Of a stretch of 64,000 bases of DNA, positions 62,208 through 64,000 are shown piece by piece. Origin of the DNA: Candidatus Nitrospira kreftii (GTDB lineage Bacteria > Nitrospirota > Nitrospiria > Nitrospirales > Nitrospiraceae); contig CP047423.1 of NCBI GenBank assembly GCA_014058405.1, positions 1,860,001-1,924,000 on the forward strand, given 5' to 3'. Both the position numbers and the translations under genes were made by a program. Numbering within the stretch: position 1 is the first letter of the stretch; each line of letters opens with the position of its first letter. The notes below the pieces were generated by a model. The model was not told where the DNA came from. It did not search any database and was given only the letters and a program-made list of their open reading frames with translations.

Positions 62208-64000
62208 ATGCTGCCACTTCCAATAGAAGAGGTCCTGCCCTCGATCCGACAAGCCTTGGAAACTTGTCCAAACGCCCTCCTCACCGCGCCACCAGGCGCT
62301 GGAAAGACGACTCGGGTTCCGCTCGCACTTCTTGCAACGTCCTGGTTATCTGGGAAAAGAGTCTTGCTGCTTGAGCCGCGGCGACTCGCTGCGAGAGCCG
62401 CCGCCCATCGTATGGCGGAGGAGATCCAGGAGCGCGTTGGTGAAACCGTCGGCTACCGGATGCGGCTCGACACAAAGATCGGACCGAAGACCAGAATCGA
62501 GGTCGTCACGGAGGGGGTTCTCACCCGGATGCTCCACCAGGACCCATCACTGGAGGGCTATGGCATTGTGCTATTCGACGAATTCCACGAACGGAGTCTG
62601 CAAGCCGACATCGGGCTCACCCTCTGCCTCGAAGCGCAACGGCTGTTTCGCCCTGATCTTCGCCTGCTCGTGATGTCTGCGACCTTGAATTGTGGTTCAG
62701 TCAGCCATCTCTTGGGCCACGCCCCGATCATCACCTGCGAAGGCCGGATGTTTCCGGTGGAAACCCGATATCTTGATCAACCGCTCACCGGACCGCTTGA
62801 CCGCGCCGTCACGCAGACGATCAAGCGCTCCCTCGTGCAGGACCATGGGAGTCTGTTGGTATTTCTTCCAGGCATGGCCACGATCCGTCGCATCGAACGG
62901 ATGCTGCTGGACGCGGACCTTGGATCATCAATACAGATAGCGCCGCTCCATGGTGAACTCCCCCAAGCGATGCAAGATGCAGCCATTCGACCGGCGGCTC
63001 ACGGATCGAGGAAGATCGTACTCGCCACATCTATTGCCGAAACCAGTTTGACAATTGACGGAATACGCGTGGTGATCGATGCAGGCTGGTTACGCCTGCC
63101 TCGTTTTGATCCACGCTCCGGTCTCACTCGCTTGGAGACGGTCCGAATCACCAAAGATTCTGCTGCGCAACGTCGTGGCCGAGCAGGACGACTCGAGTCA
63201 GGGATCTGCTACCGGTTGTGGACCGAAAAGGAACAAGCCGCGCTGGTTGCCCATCGTCCACCGGAGATTTTGGAAGCTGACTTGGCGCCACTGACGCTTG
63301 ACCTCGCCCAATGGGGCACACTGGATCCGGAGGAATTATCCTGGCTCACGCCACCACCTCGTGGAGGAATCAGCCAATCCAAAGAGCTGCTTGTTCGGCT
63401 CGGAGCATTTTCTTCTGACGGACGCCTGACTCAACATGGTCGGCAAATGGCCGCGCTTCCGCTGCATCCTCGTCTGTCGCACATGATCATCCAGTCCGGG
63501 CCACTGGGATTGACTGGCCTCGCGTGCGAGGTGGCGGCGCTGCTCAGCGAGCGCGATATCGTGCCGGAGGTCCGTCACGATCAGAACCACGATCTCCGCA
63601 TCAGGCTGGATCTGCTCCATGGACAACACGAATCCGTCGGACTGCCGGTGAATCGAGCCACAGTTGAACGGGTGAAGCGGACAGCGCAGCTATGGCGCCG
63701 ACAGCTCAACGCACTACCCGTCAAGGAGAACGACGACGGGCACGACCCCTCGCAGGCAGTCGGGGTGTTGTTGGCGCTGGCCTATCCTGATCGGATTGCG
63801 CAACGACAGGCTGGTGAGGAGGCACGCTATCGGCTGGTCAACGGTCGTGGCGCGCAGTTCAGTGGACCGAATCCTTTGGCGGCAGAGCCATTCTTGGTTG
63901 TCGCTGATCTGGATGGCAGTACACCGTGGGCTCGGATTCATCTTGCTGCTCCAATTACAAGAGAGGAAATCGAATCGCTCTATCACGACCAACTCGTTGT
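62208..64000 (+). CDS. hrpB: ATP-dependent helicase HrpB, 3' partial
   Basis: A DEAH/DEFH-box RNA-helicase-type ATPase. The frame runs from the ATG at 62208 through the end of the window without a stop, 597 codons seen of a usual length near 830. Walker A is TAPPGAGKTT (about 27-36), the box II variant DEFHERS at 124-130 is characteristic of HrpB, and motif III is VMSATLN. Helicase C motifs follow (LATSIAETSLTIDGIRVVID, QRRGRAGR). The C-terminal HrpB domain is starting at the window edge. Biological role is unclear in most bacteria. Confidence 0.93.
   Translation, partial: MLPLPIEEVLPSIRQALETCPNALLTAPPGAGKTTRVPLALLATSWLSGKRVLLLEPRRLAARAAAHRMAEEIQERVGETVGYRMRLDTKIGPKTRIEVVTEGVLTRMLHQDPSLEGYGIVLFDEFHERSLQADIGLTLCLEAQRLFRPDLRLLVMSATLNCGSVSHLLGHAPIITCEGRMFPVETRYLDQPLTGPLDRAVTQTIKRSLVQDHGSLLVFLPGMATIRRIERMLLDADLGSSIQIAPLHGELPQAMQDAAIRPAAHGSRKIVLATSIAETSLTIDGIRVVIDAGWLRLPRFDPRSGLTRLETVRITKDSAAQRRGRAGRLESGICYRLWTEKEQAALVAHRPPEILEADLAPLTLDLAQWGTLDPEELSWLTPPPRGGISQSKELLVRLGAFSSDGRLTQHGRQMAALPLHPRLSHMIIQSGPLGLTGLACEVAALLSERDIVPEVRHDQNHDLRIRLDLLHGQHESVGLPVNRATVERVKRTAQLWRRQLNALPVKENDDGHDPSQAVGVLLALAYPDRIAQRQAGEEARYRLVNGRGAQFSGPNPLAAEPFLVVADLDGSTPWARIHLAAPITREEIESLYHDQLV

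Noticed and set aside
1..64000. Search for tRNA, rRNA and known riboswitch folds
   Set aside because: I found no T-loop-like GTTCRA sequence in a cloverleaf context and no rRNA-like stretch; subtle RNAs could be missed by eye.

Overview
The window is a bacterial chromosome segment with moderately high GC. It looks like a free-living, Gram-negative-type organism with an outer membrane: there are beta-barrels, a Slp lipoprotein and a lytic transglycosylase. The best guess is a Nitrospira-like member of the Nitrospirota. This rests on the general gene style, on a short dispersed repeat between nqrE and nqrF that I recall from Nitrospira genomes, and on a sodium-pumping NADH dehydrogenase known from some Nitrospira lineages. 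No ribosomal RNA or other marker settles it. No rRNA, tRNA or CRISPR was seen.

Layout. 1-13,907 holds envelope and housekeeping genes: a 5'-truncated MltD-like transglycosylase, a YfgM-like TPR protein, bioF, a pilT pair for twitching, a small cytochrome c, a YidB-like protein, a beta-barrel/Slp/Tat-exported intradiol dioxygenase run, two exported proteins of unknown role, a MinD/ParA ATPase and pyruvate kinase. 14,683-23,305 holds a giant coiled-coil protein with a perfect 606-bp internal tandem repeat, dnaE, accA and a ferritin-like protein. 23,504-32,225 is a mixed accessory stretch: coiled-coil lipoprotein, flavoprotein, an animal-type haem peroxidase, an ArsI-like organoarsenical lyase beside a SigZ-like sigma factor, tag, a small C39-like/DUF488/aldo-keto reductase operon, and a decayed transposase.

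32,297-39,644 is a complete nqrABCDEF-apbE-nqrM operon. It encodes the Na+-translocating NADH:quinone reductase plus its flavin transferase and its maturation factor, with a MITE-like repeat inserted between nqrE and nqrF. 39,861-52,418 holds pyrophosphatase, a large TPR protein, a methyltransferase divergent from an AraC regulator, a three-gene cassette that fits lysine (aminoadipate) catabolism, prfC, a hemerythrin-like protein, and a head-to-head pair made of an L7/L12-like membrane protein and a YD-repeat secreted protein.

The most interesting region is 53,464-60,415. Five leftward genes resemble a functional-amyloid (Fap-type) export operon: a repeat- and glycine-rich secreted protein, two small exported proteins with a matching C-terminal motif, a periplasmic C39-type cysteine peptidase, and an outer-membrane beta-barrel. 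Both small exported proteins carry a bacteriocin-like double-glycine site just behind the signal peptide, a plausible target for the C39 peptidase. A sigma-54 activator lacking a receiver domain lies upstream. A candidate -24/-12 promoter sits between activator and operon, and two near-identical 17-bp palindromes bracket the whole locus. The window ends with a TerC-family membrane protein, a small unknown protein and a 3'-truncated hrpB helicase.
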